Shown in pieces: positions 24,110 to 32,379 of a stretch of 38,601 nucleotides of DNA. Origin of the DNA: Neisseria sp. MVDL19-042950 (GTDB lineage: Bacteria; Pseudomonadota; Gammaproteobacteria; Burkholderiales; Neisseriaceae); the NCBI RefSeq assembly GCF_030504625.1, contig NZ_JAUKWH010000005.1, positions 1 through 38,601 of the forward strand. The letters are read 5' to 3'. The translations under genes and the position numbers were made by a program. Numbering within the stretch: the first letter of the stretch is position 1; every line of letters starts with the position of its first letter. The notes under the pieces are model-generated. The model saw only the letters and a program-made list of their open reading frames with translations, was not told the origin of the DNA and ran no database searches.

Positions 24110-25507
24110 TCAGACGGCCTCTTCCACCGCTCCCAGTTCCAACAACACCTGAAACCCATCATTGATATAACGCTGGTCGGGTGCTTCGAGGAATGGAAAG
24201 GCCGCGACATCGCCCAGTTTTAAGGCGGCCATGCGCAAAATCACCGCGGCCAGATTGCTGCGGATGATTTCAGGGTCGGTGAAGGCGGGGCGGGTGTTGA
24301 AATCGTCTTCACTATACAGGCGCACGGCTACGCCGGCCGACACGCGGCCGCAGCGGCCGGAACGTTGGCGCGCGGCGGCTTGGGAGATTTTTTCCACATG
24401 AAGCTGCTCCACTTTGGCGCGCGCGGAATAGCGTTTGACCCGTGCCAAGCCGGTGTCGATCACGTATTTGATGCCCGGTACGGTGAGCGAGGTTTCGGCC
24501 ACGTTGGTCGCCAGCACGATGCGCCGTTTACTGCCGCTCGGATGGAAAATTTTGTGCTGTTCGGCGTTCGACAAACGGGCAAACAGTGGCAGGATTTCAT
24601 CATCACGGCGCAGTGGCGATTTGCGCAGTGCTTCGGCGGCTTCGCGGATTTCGCGCTCGCCGGGCAGGAACACCAGAATGTCGCCGTTGCCCAACCGCGC
24701 CAGCTCGTCGGCGGCATCGACAATCGCGTCGGTCAACTCGATTTCCGCTTCGTCTTCGTCTTGCGAATGCAGCGGGCGGTAGAGAATGTCGACGGGGAAG
24801 GTGCGGCCGCTCACTTCCAGCACGGGCGCGTCGTTGAAATGTTTGGAAAAGCGCTCGGCATCAATGGTGGCCGAGGTGATAATGACTTTCAAATCGGGGC
24901 GGCGCGGCAGTAGCTGTTTCAAATAACCCAGCAGAAAATCGATGTTGAGGCTGCGTTCGTGTGCTTCGTCGATAATAATCGTGTCGTAGGCGGTAAGATA
25001 GCGGTCGGTTTGGGTTTCGGCGAGTAGAATGCCGTCGGTCATCAGCTTCACATGGGCATCGCGCGAGGTGTTGTCGTTGAAACGCACTTTGTAGCCGACG
25101 GTTTGGCCGATGTTGCTGCCCAATTCTTCAGCAATCCGCTCCGCCACCGAACGCGCCGCCAACCGCCGCGGCTGTGTGTGCCCGATCAAACCCGCCGCAC
25201 CGCGCCCGAGCTCCAAGCAGATTTTCGGGAGCTGGGTGGTTTTGCCCGAACCGGTTTCGCCGCAAATAATGGTTACTTGGTTGTTTTGAATGGCGGTTTT
25301 GATGTCGTCCAACCGCTCGTGCACCGGCAGCGTACCGTCATACTGCGGCTTGGGCAGTGCGGCTTGGCGTTTTAAAAACGCGTCATGCGATTTTCGGTAT
25401 TTTTTCTGCACGGCTTCGATGCCGCCGAAACGTTTGGGGTTTTTGAAGGCGTTTTGCAGGAAATGGCGGTCGCGGGAGAGCGTTTGGGTGAAGTCGGGCT
25501 GCTGCAT
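24110..25507 (-). CDS. hrpA: HrpA helicase, N-terminal portion with complete DEAH core (split gene)
   Basis: The 465-residue frame holds the entire RecA-like helicase core of the DEAH-box RNA helicase HrpA. Motif I is GETGSGKT (83-90), motif II DEAH (180-183), motif III SAT (212-214), motifs [13 protein letters not shown] and TNVAETSLT, and motif [10 protein letters not shown] (381-388). It ends in the winged helix after [15 protein letters not shown]. The stop TGA belongs to a DUS (GAG GCC GTC TGA). The remaining HrpA domains are encoded from 23227 downward after an inserted hydrolase gene. HrpA helps rescue stalled or collided ribosomes in E. coli; a core without HA2/OB domains might be inactive or deregulated. 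Confidence 0.88.
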   Translation of the reverse strand: MQQPDFTQTLSRDRHFLQNAFKNPKRFGGIEAVQKKYRKSHDAFLKRQAALPKPQYDGTLPVHERLDDIKTAIQNNQVTIICGETGSGKTTQLPKICLELGRGAAGLIGHTQPRRLAARSVAERIAEELGSNIGQTVGYKVRFNDNTSRDAHVKLMTDGILLAETQTDRYLTAYDTIIIDEAHERSLNIDFLLGYLKQLLPRRPDLKVIITSATIDAERFSKHFNDAPVLEVSGRTFPVDILYRPLHSQDEDEAEIELTDAIVDAADELARLGNGDILVFLPGEREIREAAEALRKSPLRRDDEILPLFARLSNAEQHKIFHPSGSKRRIVLATNVAETSLTVPGIKYVIDTGLARVKRYSARAKVEQLHVEKISQAAARQRSGRCGRVSAGVAVRLYSEDDFNTRPAFTDPEIIRSNLAAVILRMAALKLGDVAAFPFLEAPDQRYINDGFQVLLELGAVEEAV

Positions 25508-25553
25508 GGTGTGTGTAAAAAATCAAATAAAACAAAGGCAGTAATTATAACAG

Positions 25554-25585
25554 AAGGCCGTCTGAAAACTTTTTCAGACGGCCTC
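25554..25585. terminator. Inverted DUS terminator after sppA
   Basis: AGGCCGTCTGAAAA (25555-25568) pairs with TTTTCAGACGGCCT (25571-25584). It lies between the sppA stop and the hrpA start. Confidence 0.72.
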
Positions 25586-25606
25586 TTAATAGAAGTTGCC
25601 GGCCCG

Positions 25607-26614
25607 TTACCAGATGCGGCTGCTCACTTCTTGCAAGCCGGATGAGATTTCGGTGCCTAAGCGGCGGCCGAAGATTTTGCTTAAGCTGTCTTCGGGGGTA
25701 TAGTCGACCACTTTCGGCGCTTTCACTACGTCGCGGGCAACGCTGTAAATGCTGCCGTAGTCGTCGATAAGGCCAACTTGTTTGGCTTCGTTGCCGGTGT
25801 AGATTCTGCCGCTGAATACGTCGGGGTATTGTTTGTCTTTCAGACGGCCTCCGCGACCGAGTTTGACCGCTTTTATGAATTCGTTGTGAATGTCGCCAAG
25901 CATGTTTTCCCAGATTTTGGTTTGCTCCGGTGTTTCGGGGCTGAACGGGTCGCCCATGCCTTTATTGCTGCCGGCGGTTTTCAGACGGCGTTTGACACCG
26001 ATTTTGTCCATCAGGCCGGTGAGGTCGAAGCCGCCGCCGATCACGCCGATGCTGCCGACGATGCTGGAGGGGTCGGCATAAATTTTGTCGGCGGCGGAGG
26101 CGATGTAGTAGCAGCCTGAGGCGCATACGTCTTCGGCAACCACATAAAGCGGAATGTTTCTGCTTTTATATTGTTCTTTCAGGTTGCGGATTTCGTTGAA
26201 GGCGGTGTTGGATACCACGGGCGAACCGCCGGGGCTGTTGGCGCGGATAACGATGCCTTTCACTTTGTGGTTTTCGTAAGCGGCTTTCAGGCTGTCGCGC
26301 AGCATCGCAGTTTGGTCTTCGTATTCGCCGCCGATGATGCCGGTGAGCGAAATCACGGCGGTATGGTCTTCGGTGCGGGTGGCCATGTTCAGCTTGTTGC
26401 CGGCATCGCTGCTGCTGCAGGAATTTACTACGACGGCTAAGAAGATCAGCACTCCGACGGCGCGCCAGAGGTTGCGCCAAAAGCGGCCGCGGCGTTGTTC
26501 TTTGTAGGCTTCGAGCAGCACGTCGCGCAGGGTGTTACGCTCCCAGTTGTCGGCCTGCTGCGGCGTTTGCGGATTGGACGGGTTGTCGCCGTCGCGACGG
26601 ATTCGATATTGCAT
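25607..26614 (-). CDS. sppA: Signal peptide peptidase SppA (short form)
   Basis: This 335-residue membrane-bound serine protease degrades remnant signal peptides. A cytoplasmic N-terminus is followed by one membrane helix (about 51-65) and the periplasmic S49 domain. The Ser/Lys dyad is S166 (CASGCYY) and K218 (AGSNKGMGDPF); their 52-residue spacing equals that of Bacillus SppA. NSPGGSP (127-133) forms the oxyanion region. The length matches the single-domain family, half of E. coli SppA. Two DUS or near-DUS copies are read as RRLK (209-212) and GGRLK, the first only a few residues before the catalytic lysine. Confidence 0.92.
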   Translation of the reverse strand: MQYRIRRDGDNPSNPQTPQQADNWERNTLRDVLLEAYKEQRRGRFWRNLWRAVGVLIFLAVVVNSCSSSDAGNKLNMATRTEDHTAVISLTGIIGGEYEDQTAMLRDSLKAAYENHKVKGIVIRANSPGGSPVVSNTAFNEIRNLKEQYKSRNIPLYVVAEDVCASGCYYIASAADKIYADPSSIVGSIGVIGGGFDLTGLMDKIGVKRRLKTAGSNKGMGDPFSPETPEQTKIWENMLGDIHNEFIKAVKLGRGGRLKDKQYPDVFSGRIYTGNEAKQVGLIDDYGSIYSVARDVVKAPKVVDYTPEDSLSKIFGRRLGTEISSGLQEVSSRIW

Positions 26615-26719
26615 GATGATGTTCCATAAACAGAATGGCGGCTATTGTATAGCAAAGTAACCGGATATTTCCACGTCCCGTACGGTTGCATACGGCATGG
26701 TTCGCCCGATTGCGGGTAA

Positions 26720-26751
26720 GAGGCCGTCTGAAAAGGTTTTCAGGCGGCCTT
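26720..26751. terminator. Imperfect inverted DUS after the phosphatase gene
   Basis: AGGCCGTCTGAAAA (26721-26734) faces TTTTCAGGCGGCCT (26737-26750), with one changed base (A to G in the core) giving a G-U pair. It lies just beyond the minus-strand stop at 26764. Confidence 0.65.
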
Positions 26752-26763
26752 TGGTTTAGGGAC

Positions 26764-27414
26764 TTATAAAGCGGCTAAAAATTCGGGCAGTGCGGATAAA
26801 TCTTTTAAGACGGCCAAGCAGGGCTGTTTGGCCAGTTGTGCGGCGGAATGTGCGCCGGTGGCTACGGCGATGGCGGGTGCGCCGGCGTTGGCGGCCATTT
26901 CCAGATCGTAAACGGTATCGCCGACTACCACGCTGTCGGCGGGTTGCAGCCCCAGTTCGTCGCACAGTTTGAAAACCATATCGGGTGCGGGTTTGGAAGG
27001 CTGTTCGCTGGCGCAAGTGGTGGCCAGCCAGAAATCCGCCGTGCCGGTTTGGGCGATGGCTTTGTCCAGTCCGATGCGGCCTTTGCCGGTGGCGACGGCC
27101 AACCAGTAGCCTTGTTCTGTTAAGGTGCGCAGGCACGGCAGGGCGGAGTCGAAGAGGCGCATGTTGTGGTTGTTGGGGTTGAGATAATGGTGGGCGTAGG
27201 TTTCGGCCAGTTGTTCTTTCAGATGCTGGTCGGCATCGGGAATCAGACGATGGATGATGGTAATAAGGTTGTAACCGATTAAGCTCCGTATCGTGTCGGC
27301 TTCGGGTGCAGGCAGGCCGCAATCGGTAAAGGTGTGTTGGAAGGTGTTGATAATCGGGCCGGTGGTGTCGGCGAGCGTGCCGTCCCAATCGAAAATAATC
27401 AGTTTGGGTTTCAT
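26764..27414 (-). CDS. HAD-superfamily phosphatase, phosphoglycolate phosphatase-like
   Basis: This 216-residue HAD hydrolase has a cap domain between motifs I and II. Motif I is FDWDGTLAD (nucleophile D9, acid D11), motif II VATGK (T109), motif III lysine K141 (KPAPDM), and motif IV GDTVYD (D166, D170). It resembles Gph/YieH-type small-molecule phosphatases, which clear 2-phosphoglycolate or similar metabolites. The start at 27414 places the DxDGT motif at residue 9, as usual; an in-frame ATG 36 bases upstream would add a non-family leader. It is divergent from mgtE. Confidence 0.85.
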   Translation of the reverse strand: MKPKLIIFDWDGTLADTTGPIINTFQHTFTDCGLPAPEADTIRSLIGYNLITIIHRLIPDADQHLKEQLAETYAHHYLNPNNHNMRLFDSALPCLRTLTEQGYWLAVATGKGRIGLDKAIAQTGTADFWLATTCASEQPSKPAPDMVFKLCDELGLQPADSVVVGDTVYDLEMAANAGAPAIAVATGAHSAAQLAKQPCLAVLKDLSALPEFLAAL

Positions 27415-27529
27415 GGTGTCGTCCTGTCGGTAGGCGGGTTGCTGCTGCATCAGATGGTTGATTATACAGCGGGATTATTGGAATCTCTAATGGGCGTAAG
27501 GGTGGGTTTCCGCAGTTGGCACGGGTTGG

Positions 27530-27576
27530 GGCCGTCTGAAAAAATACGACTTCGGGTTTGCTGTTTTCAGACGGCC
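27530..27576. repeat. Inverted DUS pair between divergent genes
   Basis: GGCCGTCTGAAAA (27530-27542) and TTTTCAGACGGCC (27564-27576) form a 13-bp stem between the phosphatase and mgtE starts, not at any gene end. The 400-base gene-free stretch 27415-27814 also holds a 25-base palindrome (27604-27628, arms CGGCAAGA/TCTTGCCG), a promoter and the mgtE leader. Confidence 0.6.
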
Positions 27577-27637
27577 TCACGCTCCGTAAAACCTTGCCCG
27601 AAGATGTCGGCAAGATTCTTGCCGGCATATGTAAGCA

Positions 27638-27667
27638 TTGGTAAAGCGGACTGAATCGGTGTAGAAT
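27638..27667 (+). promoter_or_regulatory. Candidate mgtE promoter
   Basis: TTGGTA (27638-27643) and TAGAAT (27662-27667) are 18 bases apart. Transcription from here would give a leader of about 140 bases before the mgtE start. Confidence 0.45.
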
Positions 27668-27673
27668 ATGCGC

Positions 27674-27814
27674 CGTTTCCAACTCAAGACCTGCAAAGTG
27701 CAGGCACATGCCATGGACCTTCCCAGTTCATCATTACAATCTTATAACGACAACCCTACCGTTTAATCACCCCGCCTGAATACTGCTCCCGCAACACAGG
27801 CGGGCGGAGTATTT
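27674..27814 (+). promoter_or_regulatory. Structured mgtE leader, candidate translational switch
   Basis: A small hairpin CCTGCA/TGCAGG lies near 27691-27705. Close to the start, CCCGCCTG (27771-27778) pairs with CAGGCGGG (27797-27804) over 8 bp. The next six bases AATACT (27779-27784) pair with AGTATT (27808-27813), which overlaps the Shine-Dalgarno GGAG (27806-27809). The two stems interlock and are probably mutually exclusive, so one leaves the ribosome site free and the other hides it. It does not match the M-box consensus as I know it. Confidence 0.45.
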
Positions 27815-29251
27815 ATGAGCATCGAGCAAGACATCCCGACTCAAACCGATTTAGACCGCTTGCCGCTGGATATCGAGCGTATCCACGAGCTTTCTGAAGC
27901 CTTACTGCCTTTTTCAACGCAAATCGAAGAAGGGCAGATAATCGAAGATACCGAACTCAACACCAAGTTAGTCGAATTAATCAGCATTTTGCACGAACTG
28001 CATCCGGCGGACGTGGCCAACGTGCTGGAATCGCTGCCGCCGAAAGAGCGGACGCTGGTGTGGCATTTGGCTGCGCCCGAAGAAGACGGCGAAGTTTTGC
28101 TGGAAGTATCCGACGCGGTGCGCGAAACGCTGATCGAATCGATGGATACCGAAGAGCTGCTGGCGGCGGTAGACGATTTGGATGCCGACGAACTGGCCGA
28201 GCTTGCCGGCGATCTGCCGCACCAAGTGGTGTATGAAGCCCTGCAAACCCGTGATGCCGAAGAGCGTGCGCAAGTGCAGGCGGCGATGTCGTATGAAGAC
28301 GACCAAGTCGGTGCGATTATGGACTTCGAGCTGGTAAGCATCCGTGCCGATGTTGCTTGCGAAGTGGTGTTGCGTTACCTGCGCCGTTTTGAAAGCCTGC
28401 CCGACCACACCGATAAAATTTTCGTGGTTGACCACGACGACGTATTGCAAGGCGTGCTGCCCATCCGCAAACTGCTGGTGGCCGACCCCGAAGAGTTGGT
28501 GGAAAACGTGATGGCCACCGACGTGGTGCGGTTCCGCCCCGAAGACAACGTGGAAGAAGCGGCGCAGGCGTTCGAGCGTTACGACTTGGTAACCGCGCCC
28601 GTGGTCGATGCCGACAAAAAGCTGATCGGCCGTATTACCATTGATGAAATGGTGGATGTGATCCGCGAAGAAACCGAAGCCGATATGTTGAACATGGCCG
28701 GTTTGCAGGAGGAAGAAGACCTGTTTGCGCCGATTCTGGATTCGGTGAAAAACCGCTGGATGTGGCTCGCCATCAACCTTTGCACCGCATTTATCGCCAG
28801 CCGAGTGATCGGCGCGTTTGAAGGCAGCATCGAAAAAATCGTCGCCCTTGCCGCGTTGATGCCGATTGTGGCCGGTATCGGCGGCAACTCCGGCAACCAA
28901 ACCATTACCATGATTGTGCGCGCGATGGCGATGGGCCAGCTTTCCGGTACGCAGGCCGGGCGGTTGTTGAAAAAAGAAGTGGGCGTGGCTTTGGTGAACG
29001 GTTTGATTTGGGGTACGGTGATGGGCGTGGTGTCGTGGCTGCTGTACGATAATTTCGGCATCGGTTTGGTGATGATTGCCGCCATGACGCTCAACCTGCT
29101 GCTGGCCGCCACTGTCGGCGTGCTGATTCCGGTGGCGATGGATAAAGCGGGGCGTGATCCGGCATTGGGCAGTTCGGTGCTGATTACCGCGGTTACCGAT
29201 TCCGGCGGTTTCCTGATTTTCCTCGGCTTGGCAACGATGTTTTTGATGTGA
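27815..29251 (+). CDS. mgtE: Magnesium transporter MgtE
   Basis: The 478-residue Mg2+ channel/transporter has the full domain order: an acidic N-domain of helical repeats (about 40-165; LHPADVANVLESLP), a CBS pair (about 170-300; YDLVTAPVVDADKKLIGRIT), the connecting plug helix, and five C-terminal membrane helices. The pore signature PIVAGIGGNSGNQT lies near residue 350. In the known family the N and CBS domains sense cytoplasmic Mg2+ and close the pore. GGAG lies five bases before the ATG within the putative regulatory stem. A DUS hairpin terminates the gene. It forms its own unit. Confidence 0.95.
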   Translation: MSIEQDIPTQTDLDRLPLDIERIHELSEALLPFSTQIEEGQIIEDTELNTKLVELISILHELHPADVANVLESLPPKERTLVWHLAAPEEDGEVLLEVSDAVRETLIESMDTEELLAAVDDLDADELAELAGDLPHQVVYEALQTRDAEERAQVQAAMSYEDDQVGAIMDFELVSIRADVACEVVLRYLRRFESLPDHTDKIFVVDHDDVLQGVLPIRKLLVADPEELVENVMATDVVRFRPEDNVEEAAQAFERYDLVTAPVVDADKKLIGRITIDEMVDVIREETEADMLNMAGLQEEEDLFAPILDSVKNRWMWLAINLCTAFIASRVIGAFEGSIEKIVALAALMPIVAGIGGNSGNQTITMIVRAMAMGQLSGTQAGRLLKKEVGVALVNGLIWGTVMGVVSWLLYDNFGIGLVMIAAMTLNLLLAATVGVLIPVAMDKAGRDPALGSSVLITAVTDSGGFLIFLGLATMFLM

Positions 29252-29265
29252 TGAAATAAATATTG

Positions 29266-29301
29266 GAAGAGGCCGTCTGAAAGTTTTCAGACGGCCTCTT
29301 C
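29266..29301. terminator. Inverted DUS terminator between mgtE and tlpA-like gene
   Basis: AAGAGGCCGTCTGAAA and TTTCAGACGGCCTCTT form a 16-bp stem with a very short loop, between convergent genes. Confidence 0.75.
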
Positions 29302-29305
29302 GGGT

Positions 29306-29794
29306 TTATTTGGCCAATTCGCTGTCGATTTCACGATACAGCGCGTTGAAGTCCGGTTCGCCCACGAAAGTTTTCAGCAACTCGCCCTTTTTGTTCACAA
29401 AAAACGAGGTCGGTGCCACTTTCACGCCGAATGCTTTGCCGGTATTGCCGTGTTTGTCGTACATCACGGTAAACGGCAGGGCGCGCTGGGCCGCATAGTT
29501 TTGCACGCTTTCCAGCGGATCGTAAGGCAGCGAGATGGCGATAATCTGGAAATCTTTGCCTTGATAGTCGCGTGCGGTTTGCATCAGTTTGGGCATTTCG
29601 CTCACGCAGCCGGGGCAGGAGGGATACCAAAAGTTAATCAGGGTAACTTTGCCCTGTAAATCGGCGTTGCTGACCGTTTTCCCGTTCAGGTTCGGCAGAG
29701 AGAAAGCGGGAGCGGGTTTGTTTTGGGGATACAATAAAAAAGCCAGCAGGCCGACAATGATAAAGGCTGCGGCGGCGGTAAGGATTTTTTTCAT
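29306..29794 (-). CDS. TlpA/ResA-like thioredoxin-fold protein
   Basis: The 162-residue protein has an N-terminal membrane anchor (about 4-22) and a periplasmic thioredoxin domain. The redox motif is SC60-P-G-C63 after NFWYP, and the cis-proline is in VAPTSFFV. CPGC is less common than CxPC in this family. It likely reduces cysteines of envelope proteins or apocytochromes. Its start overlaps the stop of the thioesterase gene (ATGA), so the two are translated together, although a functional link is not obvious. Confidence 0.85.
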   Translation of the reverse strand: MKKILTAAAAFIIVGLLAFLLYPQNKPAPAFSLPNLNGKTVSNADLQGKVTLINFWYPSCPGCVSEMPKLMQTARDYQGKDFQIIAISLPYDPLESVQNYAAQRALPFTVMYDKHGNTGKAFGVKVAPTSFFVNKKGELLKTFVGEPDFNALYREIDSELAK

Positions 29795-30186
29795 GATGTC
29801 GTGTGTAATCGGTTAAGGTGGAGGGCAAGCTCGGCGGGGAGGTCGGTGGCACGTCCGTTCCCGCTGCTTACCGGTACTAATGTAATGTCGGCTTCGACGG
29901 CGACCTTGCGGGTGTCTGCTCTGATGATGCGCTGCGTGAGCAGAATCCGGCGCGGTTCGATGGCGTTTATTCGGGTGTCGATGTGCAGTTCTTGGCCTTC
30001 GGTGGCGGCACGCAGGTAACGGATATCGACACGGGTAACAACCATCATGATACCGTCGAGCAGGGCCAACAGCCCGTGCCGTTCGAAAAATGCCCAACGT
30101 GCTTCTTCGAGAAATTCCAGATAGCGCGCGTTGTTGACGTGCCCGTAGCCGTCGAGGTGGTAGCTGCGTACTCGGATGGCGGTCAT
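29791..30186 (-). CDS. Acyl-CoA thioesterase, hot-dog fold (YbgC/4HBT type)
   Basis: The 131-residue protein begins MTAIRVRSYHLDGYGHVNNARYL in composition; DGYGHVNNARY is the 4HBT signature with the catalytic acid in the Y-x-D-x-x-G-H-V-N pattern. The single hot-dog domain should form tetramers that hydrolyse acyl-CoA or acyl-ACP thioesters in the cytoplasm. The start at 30186 is chosen because sequence upstream in frame is a shadow of the neighbouring gene. It has a single DUS just upstream and overlaps the tlpA-like start by four bases. Confidence 0.82.
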   Translation of the reverse strand: MTAIRVRSYHLDGYGHVNNARYLEFLEEARWAFFERHGLLALLDGIMMVVTRVDIRYLRAATEGQELHIDTRINAIEPRRILLTQRIIRADTRKVAVEADITLVPVSSGNGRATDLPAELALHLNRLHTTS

Positions 30187-30206
30187 GAATGAGGCCGTCT
30201 GAAAAC

Positions 30207-30569
30207 TTAGTTTAGGGTAATGGGCTGGAAGATTTCGCGGCCGAGCGGTTCTTGCTCGAGGTCGGTAACGACGGTGGAGAGCTGAATGTCGAACCATTCG
30301 CCGAAAATATCGGCGTGCAAGTCCGGCCAATAGCTTTCGTCTTCGCACCAGTCGCCTAATTCGGCGGCAAAAATCTCTTCGAAGCGGTTTTCTATTTCGT
30401 CCCACACTTCATCGGCTGTTTCGCAGGGTTTGACCAGATAGGCGTTGGCATCGGCCTGCAGGTCTTCCAAACGGATGTCGTCCAAATCGACTTCGGGGAG
30501 CGACTGCAACCAGTTCCAAAACGGCTCGAGGGGGACTAATAAAAATACGCTGCGATTTACTTCATACAT
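30207..30569 (-). CDS. Conserved-looking acidic hypothetical protein
   Basis: I do not recognise this 120-residue protein. It is strongly acidic, with many Asp, Glu and Trp (FWNWLQSLPEVDLDDIRLED, ADEVWDEIENRFEEIF, WCEDESYWPDL). It has no signal peptide or membrane segment, so it is probably cytosolic. GGAG lies a few bases before the ATG, which supports real translation. It precedes the thioesterase-tlpA pair on the same strand with only a DUS in between, and may be the first gene of that unit. Confidence 0.7.
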   Translation of the reverse strand: MYEVNRSVFLLVPLEPFWNWLQSLPEVDLDDIRLEDLQADANAYLVKPCETADEVWDEIENRFEEIFAAELGDWCEDESYWPDLHADIFGEWFDIQLSTVVTDLEQEPLGREIFQPITLN

Positions 30570-30711
30570 GGCTATGCTCCTGCGGGTGGGAGTGGAAATG
30601 ATATAGCAAAGGTGTTTTAAAATCCATATCGCGACGGAATCAAATTACAGGGAGGAAAGGGCGGGGCAAATACGGGCCTATGATCCGGTTTCTTGGTGAA
30701 CGGCGCGAATC

Positions 30712-30739
30712 AGGCCGTCTGAAAATTTTCAGACGGCCT
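30712..30739. terminator. Perfect DUS palindrome
   Basis: AGGCCGTCTGAAAA is followed directly by its complement with no separate loop, a 28-base perfect palindrome. It lies between the Sel1-repeat gene end (30767) and the acidic protein gene, followed by a T-rich stretch. Confidence 0.72.
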
Positions 30740-30766
30740 CTTTGCTGTTTGGAAGGCATGCATGGT

Positions 30767-32182
30767 TCAGGCGGGGTGTATTTCCTGCTGCCATTGGGCC
30801 AGTAATTGTTTTAACGAGGCCCCCTGATCGTGGCCGCTGTTGATGGCGGCTTGCAGCCAGCGGCAGGCGGTTTCGGTGCTGTGGGGAACGCCGTGCCCGT
30901 GGTAATACAGGCAGGCGAGGTTGTATTGGGCGATAACATCGTCTTGGTTGGCCGCCTGTTCAAACCAGTAAGCGGCTTGTTCGGGGTCGGTTTCTACGCC
31001 TTGCCCGTTGTAATACATCATGCCGAGATTGGTTTGGGCTTTGCGGTGGTTCAGTTCGGCAGCGTCCATATAAAACTTGCGCGCCTGCATGTAGTCTTGC
31101 GGACGGCCTAAACCGTAGTGGTAGGAGAAAGCGGTTTGGTAGGCCTTGTCTGCTTTTTGGTAGAGCAGGGCGGCTTGTTTGGCTTCGTTGTAATGTTCGC
31201 TGTGCGACAGTGCGGTGTCGGTCAGTAATTTTTGGTGCGCGGCCATATTGCCGAGTTCGGCTGCACGTTGGTATTGGCGCAGTGCGGTATCGGCATCGGC
31301 TTCGATACCCAAACCGTAGCGGAAGATGTCTCCGAGCAGGCGGAGGGCTTCGGGGTGGTTGCAGCGGGCGGCGGTGGAGGCATGCTGACGGGCTTGCTGG
31401 TAATCGCGTTCGACATATTTGCCTATGAGATAGACATTCGCCAGTAAGGCATGGGCATTGATATCGCCTTGCTGTACCGCTTTTTGCAGCCATTCCACTC
31501 CGCTGCCGTCGCCGTTTTCGAGCAGGATTTCGCCCAATGCGGTTTGTGCCGCCGAAATATCGTCTTGTGCGGCAGGCAGAAAATGTTCGGCCGCTTTTTT
31601 CAAGTCTTTCTCGACGAATTGCCCGTAGCGGTATTGGTTGCCGAGTTGCCAGTGCGCGGCAATCAAACCTTGCTCCGCCGCTTGTGTAAACAGGCGGTGG
31701 GCTTTTTCGAGATCGGGCTGTGAAGCCTGCTGATAGTGTTTGGCCAGAAAATATTGGGCATCGGGGCTGTTTTGTGCTGCGGCCAGTTCCGCCCAATGCA
31801 CTGCCTGAGGGTCTTTGTTTTCGGCGCAATATTCGAGCATACGCAGTTGGGCGTGAAGAATGCCTTGTTCAGCCAAATCGGTATATTCGTCAACTTGGGC
31901 GGAAAAAGGCTCGCCGTCAAATGCGCGCATTTGCAGCAGGTTGTAGCGGGCATACGGATGGCCGGCATCGGCGGCTTTTTGCAGCCATTGGCGGGCAGCC
32001 GTGTAGTCGGGGCGGGAACCGCCGCCATTCAAGAGGCAGCCGGCAAGTTGGAAAGCGGCTTCAACATGGCCTTGTTCGGCGGCTTGCCGTAAAAGCGGGA
32101 TGGCCGCAGCGCAATCGTCGGGATTGCCCAGCAATAGCGCATGGCCTTGTTCAAAAAGAGAGTCGGGAGTGGGATGAGTCAT
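30767..32182 (-). CDS. Sel1-like (TPR-related) repeat protein
   Basis: The 471-residue protein is built almost entirely of Sel1-like repeats with the A-x-x-x-L-G-x-x-Y-x-x-G pattern. Examples are AAEQGHVEAAFQLAGCLLNG, AAEQGLIAAHWQLGNQYRYG, AELNHRKAQTNLGMMYYNG and AANQDDVIAQYNLACLYYHG. Such solenoids mediate protein-protein contacts. No signal peptide is visible, so it is probably cytoplasmic. I count roughly eleven repeats by eye. The partner is unknown. Ribosome-site support is weak (CCGAAAA before the ATG). Confidence 0.82.
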   Translation of the reverse strand: MTHPTPDSLFEQGHALLLGNPDDCAAAIPLLRQAAEQGHVEAAFQLAGCLLNGGGSRPDYTAARQWLQKAADAGHPYARYNLLQMRAFDGEPFSAQVDEYTDLAEQGILHAQLRMLEYCAENKDPQAVHWAELAAAQNSPDAQYFLAKHYQQASQPDLEKAHRLFTQAAEQGLIAAHWQLGNQYRYGQFVEKDLKKAAEHFLPAAQDDISAAQTALGEILLENGDGSGVEWLQKAVQQGDINAHALLANVYLIGKYVERDYQQARQHASTAARCNHPEALRLLGDIFRYGLGIEADADTALRQYQRAAELGNMAAHQKLLTDTALSHSEHYNEAKQAALLYQKADKAYQTAFSYHYGLGRPQDYMQARKFYMDAAELNHRKAQTNLGMMYYNGQGVETDPEQAAYWFEQAANQDDVIAQYNLACLYYHGHGVPHSTETACRWLQAAINSGHDQGASLKQLLAQWQQEIHPA

Positions 32183-32293
32183 TTTTCGGATTGGCGATTA
32201 CGAAAAAAAACATTGTATAGCAATCTCATGCAAATAAGAGCAGGGCCGTGCTATGTGGTTTCAGAGCCGTCTGAAAGGCAGATAAACCTTGGC

Positions 32294-32331
32294 AAAACTC
32301 CCAATGCGCTGTGTTCCGCATTGGGAGTTTG
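32294..32331 (-). terminator. Terminator of the capsule genes
   Basis: AAACTCCCAATGCG (32295-32308) and CGCATTGGGAGTTT (32317-32330) form a perfect 14-bp stem with an 8-nt loop. On the minus strand it ends in GTTTTGCC, a short U run, 50 bases after the kpsS stop. It is the strongest hairpin here that is not based on DUS. Confidence 0.8.
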
Positions 32332-32379
32332 GTTGTGTTTCGACCCGTATCTGTTTTTTGCGAAGGTTCCGGCTTGTTT

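Noticed and set aside
23160-24110. Insertion sequence as the cause of the hrpA split
   Set aside because: No transposase, no matching terminal inverted repeats and no obvious target duplication at the ends of the inserted hydrolase segment.
26756-27709. A 317-codon minus-strand frame overlapping the phosphatase
   Set aside because: Arg/Pro-rich shadow reading of the HAD phosphatase gene; no start site or family motif.
27674-27814. M-box (ykoK) riboswitch before mgtE
   Set aside because: The leader is about 140 bases and lacks the conserved M-box core sequences as I know them; only simple local stems are seen.
27977-28900. A 307-codon minus-strand frame opposite mgtE
   Set aside because: Antisense to a gene with full domain structure; His/Phe-rich composition typical of reverse reading.
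30960-31829. A 289-codon frame within the Sel1-repeat gene
   Set aside because: Shadow of a repeat-rich gene; its apparent regularity comes from the Sel1 repeats themselves.
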